A DNA stretch of 43,383 nt from Spirochaetales bacterium (GTDB lineage: Bacteria > Spirochaetota > Spirochaetia > JABMQR01): assembly GCA_018399255.1 (NCBI GenBank), contig JAGYPA010000030.1, forward strand, positions 1 to 43,383, given 5' to 3'. This document shows positions 18,021 to 25,755 of this stretch, one piece after another (positions within the stretch are counted from its first letter, which is position 1; each line of letters starts with the position of its first letter). The translations under genes were made by a program, and so were the position numbers. The notes below the pieces were generated by a model, which saw nothing but the letters and a program-made list of their open reading frames with translations, was not told the DNA's origin and did not search any database.

Positions 18021-19226
18021 ATGCCTAAAGAAGAACTCTCGTATTTATTGGTGACACCGTACACCATCGCAAAAAGCAGGACCGGAGGAGTACTGTCCCG
18101 CCTGCTTTCCCGCCTCGATCTGGAACTGGTTGGGGCGCAAATGTTTGCCCCGACAGCAGAATTTGCCCGTGAATATGCCGAATCCGTACTTTCTGCCTAT
18201 GAGGGAGACAGCCGGAAAGGAGCTCTGGTGCTTCAGAAGTATATTCTTAATGCCTTCTCGCCAAGCGGAGGGCGTCGGCACCGGGTCCTGCTGCTGCTTT
18301 TCAAAGGGGAGAATCCCTATGAGAAACTCTCTTCTGTTGCCGGACCTCTGTACAAGGACGATGTCAATATTGAACTGCTGACCGGAGAGACGATACGCGA
18401 CACCTATGCCGACTTTGTGACCTCTGCTGATGATCCTGAAAAGGTGCTCTATTATGAGCCGGCAGTTCTTACCCCCAGAAGTCCGATTACGGCAATGCAT
18501 CATCTGAATATGATCAGTGAGTTTATCAAGGATGAGGATACGGTAATTGCCAACATGGCCTATCCTGATCCGCAAGAGATAGAACGCACGCTGGTTATCA
18601 TAAAGCCGGATAACTGGCAGTTTGCCAGCTCCAAACCGGGAACCATCATCGATATGTTCAGTCGGACAGGGCTGCGGATAATCAGTACGAAAATTCATCA
18701 GATGAGCGTCGCCCAGGCCCTTGAATTTTACGGATCGGTAAAAGATATCCTGATCAGCAAGTTATCTCCCATGTTTGCCCGGCGTGCCAGGAAGATGCTC
18801 GAAAAAGAGTTCGGGATTGACTTTGCAGACAAGACAGGCGACAGTCTGGTCAATACTGTCGGGCGGGAGCTCTCAATAGATCAGTTTTATCAGATTATTG
18901 AATTCATGACCGGCTGCCGACCCGACCAGTGCCCTGTAGAAGATCTTGAGAAACCCGGAAAAGTGAAGAGCATGGTGCTCATATATGAGGGGGAGAACGC
19001 AGTAAACAAGATTCGTGAGGTCCTCGGGCCGACGGACCCCACAAAAGCTCCCGGCGGCACCGTACGGAGGGAGTTCGGACAGAATGTCATGATAAATACA
19101 GCACACGCTTCCGATTCGCCGGAAAGTGCCGTCAGGGAGATGAAGATTATCGGTATACAGCATAATAACTGCTATGAGCTTATGAAGCAGTATCTCGATA
19201 AACACTCGTTATTAGATAAAGCTTGA
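18021..19226 (+). CDS. Nucleoside-diphosphate kinase with a duplicated, degenerate N-terminal NDK domain
   Basis: 401 aa, more than twice the usual NDK length. The C-terminal half (about 190-390) has ERTLVIIKPDNW and the catalytic NTAHASDSPESA, with the phosphorylated His at residue 362; it should exchange gamma-phosphates between nucleotides. The N-terminal half (LLVTPYTIAKSRTGGVLSRL ... PLYKDDVNIELLTGETI ... LTPRSPITA) repeats the fold but has no catalytic His motif. The second domain also carries an insertion near residues 250-310. Fused double-NDK proteins of this kind occur in spirochaetes, to my recollection. The role of the inactive domain is unknown. The gap of about 195 bp before it shows no clear terminator. 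Confidence 0.85.
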   Translation: MPKEELSYLLVTPYTIAKSRTGGVLSRLLSRLDLELVGAQMFAPTAEFAREYAESVLSAYEGDSRKGALVLQKYILNAFSPSGGRRHRVLLLLFKGENPYEKLSSVAGPLYKDDVNIELLTGETIRDTYADFVTSADDPEKVLYYEPAVLTPRSPITAMHHLNMISEFIKDEDTVIANMAYPDPQEIERTLVIIKPDNWQFASSKPGTIIDMFSRTGLRIISTKIHQMSVAQALEFYGSVKDILISKLSPMFARRARKMLEKEFGIDFADKTGDSLVNTVGRELSIDQFYQIIEFMTGCRPDQCPVEDLEKPGKVKSMVLIYEGENAVNKIREVLGPTDPTKAPGGTVRREFGQNVMINTAHASDSPESAVREMKIIGIQHNNCYELMKQYLDKHSLLDKA

Positions 19227-19233
19227 GGACCTG

Positions 19234-19914
19234 TTATACGGATTGCGAATCCGGCGAATTCCCCGAATCCGGTGAGCTCTGAGAATCCGACAAATACCCC
19301 GAATTCTTTGAATTCGGCAAAGTGTTTCTCATGCTGAATTCGCATCCGCAGTAGCTTTGCCGGTAGAGGTTCAGCTCTTTACTGAGCTGCAGACTGCGCC
19401 TGAACCCGTCTTTTTTCTTGAAATTCTCCTTGAGAAAGCCCCCAAGGCGATTTCCTATACTGAAAATCGCCGGGCTGTTTTTGTGCGGGCTGAGCGTCAG
19501 GGTAGTGGTAAACAGTTCCAGGTTCAGTTCATCAGCCTTTTTCCTGGTTCGAGCCAGATTGAAGGCAAAACAGACCTGACACCGTTTTCCGCCTTCCGGC
19601 TCATTTTCGAGGCCGCGAACAGCTTTCAGCCAGGCGTCATGATCCCAAGTATCTTCTATAACATCAACAGTAAAAAAATCAGCCAGCCTTCTGACGTGCG
19701 AGAGACGTTTCAGATACTCCTCATAAGGGTAAATATTTGAATTTGAATAAAAAAGAACTGCCGCCTGTCCATTCTCCAGAAGCCGCTCAACCGAAGGGGC
19801 CGCACAGGGAGCACAGCAGGCGTGAAGCAGGATCGGGGACGAGGACGGGTATGCCGGTTGAGGTTCCTTTTTCACAGTGTATTCTGCTTTGTCCGTAGTT
19901 TGCGTTGTATTCAT
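19234..19914 (-). CDS. queH: Epoxyqueuosine reductase QueH
   Basis: 226 aa. It reduces epoxyqueuosine in tRNA to queuosine, the oxygen-tolerant QueG being a different family. Motifs in order: HACCAPCAAPSVE, SNSNIYPYEEYLKR, EPEGGKRCQVCFAFNL, TTTLTLSPHKN and FKKKDGFRRS-LYRQSYCGCEFS, which carry the Cys pairs for the iron-sulfur cluster and disulfide. The last 25 residues are a low-complexity Ser/Asp/Asn/Gly tail from short repeats near 19240-19320. Ends 8 bp from the convergent NDK gene. Confidence 0.95.
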   Translation of the reverse strand: MNTTQTTDKAEYTVKKEPQPAYPSSSPILLHACCAPCAAPSVERLLENGQAAVLFYSNSNIYPYEEYLKRLSHVRRLADFFTVDVIEDTWDHDAWLKAVRGLENEPEGGKRCQVCFAFNLARTRKKADELNLELFTTTLTLSPHKNSPAIFSIGNRLGGFLKENFKKKDGFRRSLQLSKELNLYRQSYCGCEFSMRNTLPNSKNSGYLSDSQSSPDSGNSPDSQSV

Positions 19915-19999
19915 AGCGGTTACATCCTATTGCCAAATCTCTCTTTTATCAACTGATCGTATTGCAGTTTCATCACTTATAAGGTATATTCCTCTCGCT

Positions 20000-21283
20000 A
20001 TGAAAACATACGATGTAATAATTGTCGGATCCGGTCCCGCAGGAATGGGAGCAGCCTTCGAGCTGACCAGTAACAATAAAAACATTTCTATTCTTATACT
20101 AGATGCCGAAAAATATTCGACCGGCGGCATGCGAAACGACTGTAAAATGAATTTCACCTATCCCATCGGGTTCCCCCTTGAGTATTGGGATAAAGCCCGG
20201 GCGGACAGATATCTGGAGAAAGTATCAGCCTTTCTGAAGCCGACCATCCTCCCCAAGAAGCAGCTTGAGATCTATCAGCAGAGAGCCAGACGACTTGATG
20301 TAAGCCTGATAGAAATTGAACAGACCCATCTTGGCACGGACGGCGGTCTTGTGCTGATAAAGAAGCTTCTCGCCGAGCTCGGCGAAGCGGGAATAGATCT
20401 GGCGCTCGGTGAGGCAATGACCGGCATCGATCTGTCAGAAAAAACCATAACTACCAACGAACGGATCCTCGGATATCGAGCGCTGCTGGTAGCCCCGGGA
20501 CGGAAGGGCTTCCGGTTTCTCCAGAACCTCATGGATACGATCAAAGTTGATTACATCGATAATATCGTAGATATCGGTATCAGAATCGAGACCCGTATCG
20601 AACACTTCCCCATAGTACGGGACTACTATGACCCTAAATTTCATTTTCCCGAAAAAGTGAGAACCTTCTGCACCAACAGCGGCAATGCCCATGTGGTCAA
20701 GGAAAACTACAAGACTATCCATGGGGAGCCCTATTGCTCGGTTAACGGACATGCCTATTCCGCAAAACAGGGCAAGGAAAACGGACTGGTAAATTTTGCC
20801 ATGCTGCAGACTGTCGGTCTTACCGCGCCCCTGGCAAGCGGCCAGCTGTTTGCCGAAAATCTCGGACTGCAGGCGATGCTTATGGGCGGGGGAAAACCTC
20901 TGATGCAGCGGGTAGGGGATTTTCGCCTGGGCACCCGTTCAAAAGAGGCCAGCTTTAACGATGATCTGTATGACTTTAAACCCAGCCTGCTGGCCTGCTG
21001 TCCCGGAGATATCAGCCTTGCCATGCCTGCAAGAATCCTGCGGGCTATCTGGAAAGCCATGAAAAAACTTGACACCATAGTTCCAGGAGTTCTGCACCCG
21101 TCGACAATCATGTATTACCCGGAAATAAAGCTCTATGCCAATAAACCCGAATACCTTGATGAGAACTTCCGCGTGTATGATTCGATTTTTTTCGCAGGGG
21201 ACGGAGCAGGAACGAGTCGGGGAATTACCGCTGCCTGGGCAAGCGGCATCCGTGCGGCCGAGGGAATTGCCGGTAGTATCTAA
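20000..21283 (+). CDS. FAD-dependent dehydrogenase (COG2509-like)
   Basis: 427 aa from ATG at 20000, chosen because the family opens with KTYDVIIVGSGPAGMGAAFEL (GxGxxG FAD loop at the N-terminus); the frame is open upstream to 19877 without support. GGMRNDCKMNFTYPIGFP, RALLVAPGRKGFRFL, GNAHVVKENYKTIHGEPYCSV and the C-terminal FFAGDGAGTSRGITAAWASG fit the large uncharacterised FAD-dependent dehydrogenase family related to bacterial thiazole and tRNA-modifying flavoproteins. The substrate is unknown. Divergent from queH (promoters in the roughly 85-bp gap). Ends 73 bp from the convergent corrinoid cluster. Confidence 0.75.
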   Translation: MKTYDVIIVGSGPAGMGAAFELTSNNKNISILILDAEKYSTGGMRNDCKMNFTYPIGFPLEYWDKARADRYLEKVSAFLKPTILPKKQLEIYQQRARRLDVSLIEIEQTHLGTDGGLVLIKKLLAELGEAGIDLALGEAMTGIDLSEKTITTNERILGYRALLVAPGRKGFRFLQNLMDTIKVDYIDNIVDIGIRIETRIEHFPIVRDYYDPKFHFPEKVRTFCTNSGNAHVVKENYKTIHGEPYCSVNGHAYSAKQGKENGLVNFAMLQTVGLTAPLASGQLFAENLGLQAMLMGGGKPLMQRVGDFRLGTRSKEASFNDDLYDFKPSLLACCPGDISLAMPARILRAIWKAMKKLDTIVPGVLHPSTIMYYPEIKLYANKPEYLDENFRVYDSIFFAGDGAGTSRGITAAWASGIRAAEGIAGSI

Positions 21284-21356
21284 ACTGCTGCAGGCCTTCG
21301 AAATCCCGAATCCGAGATCCGAGAGAGGGTAATTTTACAGACTCAGATCCGGCAGG

Positions 21357-22023
21357 CTATAATCTTGTTCCGGCAAACTCTTCCTTGCGGCCCGGGCAGT
21401 GTTCCCGCTCGCAGTACTGACAGCTGGTAAAGCTCTTTTCTGACTCATACAGCAGACCCGAAATGGTTTTATTGGGTATCATCAGGGAACTCTCAGTTAG
21501 AAACACCCCGACAGGATCGCCGTTATCGAGCAGTGTGAATATGCCGCGAAGTTCCTGGACAGGCCAGATATCGACATTGCCAGATCCCGGGTTGACACTG
21601 TTGAGCTTACCCAGGCCGAGCCGTTCCTGAATCTGGCTGATGGTGTGGAGTCTTGCTGCCCCTAAGGCCATAGTCTTGAGCGTATCGAGCCAGAAGGGCG
21701 CCAGCATATCGAGTCCGGAAAGATCGTAGTCCTCCATCTCATTCCCGCAGGTAATGATATAGGGAAATACCCGATGTACCTCTGCGAGTTCTGTGAGAAC
21801 CTTGCCGCAGAAAGGAACCCCGCTCGCGGTTATATGGACCCCCTCATCCAGGACTTCTCGTTCTTCAATAAAAGCGGTGCAAATCAACACTTTCGGGATA
21901 AGACGCCTGCGCGGCATCAAACAGCTCCCGGGCTTCCCTCGCCTGGATAGGAATCTGAGATGATGGTCAAAAACTTCTTACATGATTAAATGGGGCGGTA
22001 AGTTTTATCAACTTTTCAGACAT
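21357..22023 (-). CDS. Vitamin B12-dependent methionine synthase activation-domain-like protein, frameshifted
   Basis: Last gene of the corrinoid cluster. The main frame (21357-21870) has EVHRVFPYIITCGNEMEDY, LDTLKTMALGAARL, GLGKLNSVNPGSGN and a C-terminal CQYCEREHCPGRKEE, which match the MetH reactivation-like proteins found beside corrinoid proteins. These help re-methylate or reduce inactive Co(II) corrinoid. The start is ATG at 22023, overlapping the cobW stop as ATGTCTGA, and reads MSEKLIKLTAPFNHVRSF. An in-frame TGA follows at 21969-21967, then PIQAREARELFDAAQASYPESVDLHRFY, then a one-base shift near 21866-21873 into IEEREVLDEG. So at least one stop and one frameshift are present. A duplicated ATGTCTGAAA at 22037 and 22023 surrounds the start. 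Confidence 0.7.
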
Positions 22024-23165
22024 CAACTTTCAGACATGGTCCTCCAGTCAGGCGGTTCAGGACGTAATAAAGGCACCAATGCCGCAAGTTTTCTTTCCAT
22101 TCGGCAAGCAGCCGGCCAGGTTCCTTACTGTCACCGGGGGAAGATCAGCACCAGCCCAAGCCGGGCGGATTCTCCACTATTCGGAGCAGAGGTATAGCGG
22201 GAAACGACAACCGTGTCACCAACGCAGTCAACCGTAAGCAATCCCTGATCCCGGGTTTCTACCGTTCCCTTAATCCTGTAGGTCCTGGCTGCCTCCGTCT
22301 GAATGAATGCTCTCAGCGCTGCACTCTCAGGCGGCGAAGCCGGAACAAGCTTGACGGGTACAGGGCGTCCCTGCGGTCCCCAGCCGGCAAAAACCGGCTG
22401 CAAACGCAGTCCGGCGCTGCTGGTGCCTTCACCGTTACTGGTGCCTTCACCGTTACTGGTGCCTTCACCGTTACTGGTGCCTTCACCGTTACTGCCCCCG
22501 AAACCGCTGCTCACGGAGTCGGTTTTACGGAAATCTTCCAGAAAACCCCTGTCTATGTGGCCGTAGGTTGTCAGCCTGATTGGAGCTCCGGGCTTTATCT
22601 CCTGAATGCTCGCTGTTATTTCATCCAGAACTTCCTGTGAAACCAGGTCGGTCTTGTTAATGACAAACCGATCGCTGAAGGCAACCTGCTCGGTGATAGT
22701 CAGCAATGATTTGCGCAATACAAGATAGCGGGAAGCATCAATAATACAGAGCATGCCGCGATAGTCGAAAGCCCCGTTCGACTTCCTGTCCGCATAGGTG
22801 AGAATTTCCATCATCGGGGCCGGTTTTGCGAGACCTGAAGCTTCGACAAAGAGAACATCTATGCCGGTATCGGCAAAGGCTGCGATAGAATCGACAAATG
22901 ACCCCGAGAGGCAGCTGCAGAAAATCTGCCCGCCGTTGAGCTCAGTCGTAATAATCCCGTCCCGTACCGGCAGTCGTGAACCATCGATTCCCAGATCCCC
23001 GAACTCATTGACAATAACCCCGGCCCGGCCGCTGCGATAGAAACCGAGGAGGGTCTGCAGCATGGTTGTTTTCCCGGAGCCGAGAAACCCTGCTATGAGG
23101 TACAGCGGGATTTTCTTATCAGCATTCTTGCCTGAATACTGTCCGGAAAGCGTATTATCAGCCAT
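22016..23165 (-). CDS. CobW-family metal-chaperone GTPase, C-terminus frameshifted
   Basis: About 380 aa. G3E-family GTPases use GTP to deliver metals or help cofactor insertion. Walker A is GFLGSGKTTML, with VIVNEFGDLGIDG, the metal-binding-type loop IFCSCLSG, VEASGLAKP and the guanine-binding VINKTDL. The cobW C-terminal domain is after residue 235. A run of GEGTSN repeats (from 18-bp tandem DNA repeats at 22421-22492) forms a linker before it. The main frame stops at 22131 after IFPR. Removing one C from C5 at 22136-22140 extends it to PGDSKEPGRLLAEWKENLRH... with stop TGA at 22018-22016, overlapping the next gene by 8 bp. The start overlaps the stop of the methyltransferase (TAATG), so it is translationally coupled. 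The role is inferred to be corrinoid or metal maturation. Confidence 0.85.
22421..22492. repeat. 18-bp tandem repeat (4 copies) inside the cobW gene
   Basis: Unit TGGTGCCTTCACCGTTAC four times in perfect register, encoding the repeated linker GEGTSN (six residues) on the minus strand. The unit length keeps the frame. Confidence 0.95.
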
Positions 23166-24528
23166 TACATTACTTCTTTGATCTTCTCGATCAGCTCATC
23201 ACGACCGGGAATCAGTGATGAATACTTCAGTTCCCCATTGATATAGATACTCGGCAGCTGCTTTACCCCCATAGCCCCGCAGCGGGCAATATTTTCCGGG
23301 GAGGTATACTTGTATTCAACAACCTCCACATTATCGCCGAAATGACCGGCGGCATCAACTGCCGAGGCCAGCATATAGGTACAGGCTGCACAGGTGGCAG
23401 AATCCAGAGTGAATACCTCGATAAGCGGCTTTGCCAGGTTGGCATAGTCTGGGAGTTCTCCGGTAAACTCAAGCCCGACCGATTCGTAATTCTTGATCAT
23501 CTCCCGTACCGTATCGGTTTCGTGAACTGCCTGCTCGATGGCAATGGCATTCTCTATGGGAATATCAAACGGCATATCACAGCCGGGGGCAATGATAAGA
23601 TGATCGGTAGTGTCGAGGGAGTCGATAAGGTCAACCGTTGCCTTCATGTTATCCTGCTGATTGCCGAACAGCATGACCGATGTGAGCGGAATGTTGCCGC
23701 CGATGGTAATATTGTACCGGTCGGTAATTTTTTTTGCCGAAGCCAGATTGACATTTTCATCGACAGAAATACTGTCGGGCCGGGTTCTGCACATGGGCTC
23801 GATATTCTGGGAAGCGTTGCCGCAGACAAAGAATGAGGAGAAAGCCCCGGCTTCCCTGATTGCCGCAAAGAGGTCAGTGAAGGGCTCATCCATAAACTCG
23901 CCGAAATGGTCGGCTGAGATCTGGGAGATAAGCGGATCGACAACCGCGACAATATCGGCACCGGCTTCGACCATATATCCCGCGATAGTCTGAGCTACTT
24001 TGTTTGTGTAGGACAGCAGGGCACGAACATACTCCGGATCGAGGATCATGTCCATGAACAGATTGGTCCCTCTCAGATGGGAAGCCAGGGTGAAAGGACC
24101 GCAGATGAGGCCGTAAAGGGCGGTAGTGTCGCCCACAGCGGCATGCATGCGGCGGATCGCTTCCAGTTCCATACCAAGACGTCCATCCTCAGGACCGGGA
24201 ATTACCTCAGGGATATCAGCAGTATCGGCCAAGGGGTGCGATGCCACAGTGGGCGGACCGTTCTCTGACCACATCAGCTCACAACCCAGATTTCTGCTTC
24301 AATCTGCAGATCGAACATAACCGGCTGTCCGTCGGAATATATATCTTGTGAACCTGCAGCAGTGATTCAACTAACTTATCTACATCTGTTGAAACATCCA
24401 CAGCGAGTATCCAGCCAGCTTGCCGGCATGAACTCCTGCAAAAGGAACCCAGGGGGGTTTTATCGAGCTTTCACTCCACTCCCACTCCCGCCCCGCAGGA
24501 CAGCGGCAATACGTTCTTTACCTGTCAT
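23165..24528 (-). CDS. UroD/MtaA-family methyltransferase fused to a C-terminal thioredoxin-like domain (5' part frameshifted)
   Basis: Main frame 23165-24274 encodes the MtaA/uroporphyrinogen-decarboxylase-like barrel (MWSENGPPTVASHPLADT ... ALYGLICGPFTLASHLRG ... VDPLISQISADHF ... DSISVDENVNL ... APGCDMPFDIPIENAIAI). It is followed by a thioredoxin/glutaredoxin-like domain of about 85 residues with a CAAC motif (SATCAACTYMLASAV ... KQLPSIYINGEL). MtaA-type enzymes transfer methyl between a corrinoid protein and a thiol or other acceptor. Upstream fragments MTGKERIAAVLRG (ATG at 24528, RBS GAGAGGTG), PWVPFAGVHAGKLAGY, VSTDVDKLVESLLQVHKI and DGQPVMFDLQIEAE belong to the same protein but need at least three frame changes at 24290-24480. 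The barrel's HxCG zinc motif is FVCG, with Phe where the His should be. The stop overlaps cobW start as TAATG. Confidence 0.8.
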
Positions 24529-24625
24529 TATATATGCACCTCTCGTTAAATGTGTCCAGACAAACTTCGCCCCATGCGGCAAAAAGGTTTTGCAGCGGGA
24601 AAGAGAGCAAAATGTCTGTTAATCC

Positions 24626-25441
24626 TTATTCAGCCGTCACTTGAGCCAATTTCAAAATGCTTCGCAATTTTGAAATTGGCTCCAAACACTGCTCTTGCTT
24701 TTTGCAAGAGCAGCACTTGATGAAAAAAACAGAAGCCCGGATCAAGCTTGCGGTAGTGAGCTGGTATCCTGCAAAACCCGGGCGCCGACGTAAAAATCCT
24801 GTTATGAAACTTTTGCTGAGCTGTACCCGCAGCATCTGCAGCAGAGGCAGCATCAGCGGTATAAAATCAGCTCCGATGTTTTCGCAATAGGACTGGGTAA
24901 CCGGAGCGCCGCCGACCATGATTTTCACCTTGTCGCGAATACCGGCAGAAACGGCTTCCTTGACAACTTCCTGCATTGCCGTCATGGTGGTAGTAAGCAG
25001 TGCCGAGCAGGCAATAATATCGGCATTGTTGTCAATTGCCGCCTGGACAAACTTCTGAGGAGAAACATCGGTCCCTAGATCGACGACCGTCATGCCCTTT
25101 CCTTCGAGCATCATAGCTACCAGGTTTTTCCCGATATCGTGAAGGTCGCCTTTTACTGTGCCGATTACAACGGTACCTTTGGACTTAACGCCGGCATCCA
25201 CGAGAAACGGTTTCAGCAGAAATGTTCCCGCGTTCATAGCCCGGGCTGCAATCAATACTTCCGGCACAAATACTTCGTTGTTCTTGAACTTTTCTCCGAT
25301 AATTCCCATTCCGGACATCAGCCCATCTTCAAGAATAATCTTTGCGCTGACCCCTTCATCGAGGGCCGCCTGAACCAGTTCCTTAACCTCTTTTGCTCTC
25401 CCTTTTTGCAGGAATTCAGAAAGAGCCTGCATGTCAGCCAT
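24626..25441 (-). CDS. Corrinoid (B12-binding) methyltransferase protein, MtaC/MtbC-like; 3' end frameshifted
   Basis: Carries the methyl group on cobalt between methyltransferases. The first 75 residues are the helical cap (QALSEFLQKGRAKEVKELV ... EDGLMSGMGIIGEKF ... FVPEVLIAARAM). The B12-binding Rossmann part has the DxHxxG motif DLHDIGKN with cobalt ligand His101, VVDLGTDVSPQKFV and MVGGAPVTQSYCENIGADF. The RBS AGAGGAGA precedes ATG at 25441. After ADF the frame changes by -1 (T4 instead of the expected T5 near 24870): the other frame reads YTADAASAADAAGTAQQKF, the normal end of such proteins. The ORF then reads into foreign sequence including a hairpin (24689-24713) and the 40-bp palindrome, so the native stop seems lost. 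Confidence 0.85.
   Translation of the reverse strand: MADMQALSEFLQKGRAKEVKELVQAALDEGVSAKIILEDGLMSGMGIIGEKFKNNEVFVPEVLIAARAMNAGTFLLKPFLVDAGVKSKGTVVIGTVKGDLHDIGKNLVAMMLEGKGMTVVDLGTDVSPQKFVQAAIDNNADIIACSALLTTTMTAMQEVVKEAVSAGIRDKVKIMVGGAPVTQSYCENIGADFIPLMLPLLQMLRVQLSKSFITGFLRRRPGFAGYQLTTASLIRASVFFIKCCSCKKQEQCLEPISKLRSILKLAQVTAE
24643..24682. repeat. 40-bp palindromic element, copy 2
   Basis: Arms GAGCCAATTTCAAAATGC and the complementary AATTTTGAAATTGGCTC around a TTCGC-containing loop; the same as copy 1 at 13882-13921 but in the opposite orientation, with 1-2 bp differences. It lies at the 3' end of the corrinoid protein gene and is translated in the frameshifted reading. Confidence 0.85.
24689..24713. 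repeat. Perfect 10-bp hairpin next to palindromic element
   Basis: CTGCTCTTGC (24689-24698), 5-nt loop, GCAAGAGCAG (24704-24713). Strong stem directly beside palindrome copy 2 at the end of the corrinoid gene. No U tract, so a terminator is not supported; it may be an mRNA end stabiliser or part of the inserted sequence. Confidence 0.6.
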
Positions 25442-25683
25442 ACATAATCTCCTCTCTGCCTGGAGCTCAATCCACGAAGCTATGCAGTAATGTTTTTTTC
25501 CACTTCAGCGGCGATCTGGCTGTTACCGGAGAAATTCCGGTAATTCACAGTGACGGGTTCGCGGAAGATTTTCACTCCCTTCCCCGCCGAAGCAGATGTA
25601 GTATTGTAATAACCATACCCTGTCGTACGTCCGCAGTCTGTAAAATATTTTTATAAAATTGCACTATTTTATCATCTTGAATT

Positions 25684-25755
25684 GCCGGAAGTCGCCGGTG
25701 CGCCGGAAGTCGCCGATGAACCGGAAGCTGCCGATGAACCGGAAGTCGCCGGTTA
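25684..25755. repeat. 18-bp tandem repeat (4 copies) at the 3' end of the PocR-AraC gene
   Basis: Four imperfect units of (G/A)CCGGAAG(TC/CT)GCCG(G/A)TG(C/A)-type sequence at 25684, 25702, 25720 and 25738. The stop codon of the regulator (complement of 25753-25755) lies in the last unit. The rest of 25441-25753 shows no gene; a corrinoid-gene promoter may lie in it but none is clear. Confidence 0.85.

Noticed and set aside
21960..21975. Selenocysteine at the in-frame TGA of the MetH-activation-like gene
   Set aside because: No convincing SECIS-like hairpin follows and family members have no Sec here; mutation or error is simpler.
22421..22492. CRISPR array in the four-copy repeat of cobW
   Set aside because: Units are contiguous without spacers and encode a linker.
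24689..24713. Intrinsic terminator for the corrinoid gene
   Set aside because: The stem is good but no T tract follows on the minus strand.
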